From JBLKSS01 sp047607725 (GTDB lineage Bacteria; Pseudomonadota; Gammaproteobacteria; Enterobacterales; Enterobacteriaceae), in NCBI RefSeq assembly GCF_047607725.1, contig NZ_JBLKSS010000211.1, forward strand, positions 1 through 5,709: a stretch of 5,709 nt of DNA, in the 5' to 3' direction. The position numbers and the translations under genes are program-made. Each line of letters begins with the position of its first letter. Within the stretch, counting starts at the first letter, position 1. The notes under the pieces are model-generated. The model did no database searches, was not told where the DNA came from, and was given only the letters and a program-made list of their open reading frames with translations. Below, piece after piece: positions 5,515-5,709 of the stretch.

Positions 5515-5709
5515 TGGGCTTACCGGCGGGCACCCGTATCTGGCTCGTCGTCGGCCACACCGATATGCAAAACGGCTTCCAGGGCCTCGCCGCCAAAGTC
5601 GTGTCCGCCCTCCAGGAAAATCCGTTATCCGGCCATGTCTTCGTCTTCCGGGGAAAACGCGGCAACCTGATAAAGGTCCTGTGGTCAACCGATGACGGCC
5701 TGTGCCTGT
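5511..5709 (+). CDS. tnpB: IS66-family TnpB (ORF2), N-terminal part cut by window edge
   Basis: The frame is open from ATG 5511 to the end of the window (66 codons). It begins MMGLPAGTRIWLVVGHTD and continues with FQGLAAKV, NPLSGHVFVFRGKRGN, IKVLWSTDDGLCL. These are the conserved blocks of the IS66 Orf2-like (TnpB) family, normally about 115 residues, so a little over half is present. TnpB is an accessory transposition protein of unknown biochemical activity. Its start overlaps the tnpA stop by 4 bases; a second ATG follows at once (5514), so either could be used. No damage is visible in this part. Confidence 0.93.
   Translation, partial: MMGLPAGTRIWLVVGHTDMQNGFQGLAAKVVSALQENPLSGHVFVFRGKRGNLIKVLWSTDDGLCL

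Larger units (their letters stand above)
5038..5709 (+). mobile_element. IS66-family insertion sequence, left part (partial)
   Basis: The element begins at 5038 with GTAAGCGTACGCCCAGC inside the 3' end of fic and continues past the right edge. Its order is terminal repeat, 84-bp leader, tnpA and tnpB with a 4-base overlap, which is the standard IS66 layout before the DDE transposase gene tnpC (not in the window). The 8 host bases before it are gttcagaa (5030-5037). They do not match the bases next to the left copy (138-145) in either orientation, so the two copies are separate insertions or the region has been rearranged. The reading frames seen are intact. Confidence 0.92.

Overview
The window looks like chromosomal DNA of an enterobacterium undergoing genome decay, most probably a Sodalis-type insect symbiont. 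The core order tsgA (minus) / ppiA (plus) / yhfG-fic (plus) is the one I know from the E. coli chromosome, and the intact proteins are close to their E. coli counterparts. Around them lie insertion sequences and freshly broken genes. The genus is an inference from this pattern; the gene identities rest on recognisable protein sequence.

Layout: (1) 1-137 is the inner end of an IS66-family element on the minus strand, running off the left edge. (2) 138-401 has no gene but holds a roughly 76-bp imperfect tandem repeat and one unresolved base. (3) 402-1418 (minus) is a HoxN/NixA-type nickel/cobalt permease (NiCoT) broken into three frames, one break next to an A7 tract and one at a C7 tract. (4) 1419-1703 is intergenic, with a near-perfect PurR-type operator and a strong hairpin just after tsgA. 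(5) 1704-2894 (minus) is intact tsgA, an MFS transporter. (6) 2895-3193 is the divergent control region. (7) 3194-3766 is intact ppiA, the periplasmic cyclophilin. (8) 3767-4319 is a long gene-free stretch ending in a probable promoter for the next operon. (9) 4320-5037 is the yhfG-fic antitoxin/toxin pair, both damaged. (10) From 5038 to the right edge is a second IS66-family element on the plus strand, carrying tnpA and the start of tnpB.

The two IS ends are exact inverted copies over 137 bp except for one base, so 138-5037 is a host segment bracketed by inverted IS66 elements. The most interesting biology is the decay of the Fic module. The antitoxin YhfG has one in-frame UGA at codon 16, upstream of its inhibitory SxxxEG motif. 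The toxin Fic keeps an HPFREGNG catalytic core but has a frameshift after residue 162, and the IS has removed its last residues. Housekeeping genes (tsgA, ppiA) survive while accessory genes (nickel uptake, Fic module) are eroding. I see no CRISPR, tRNA, rRNA or evidently novel system.
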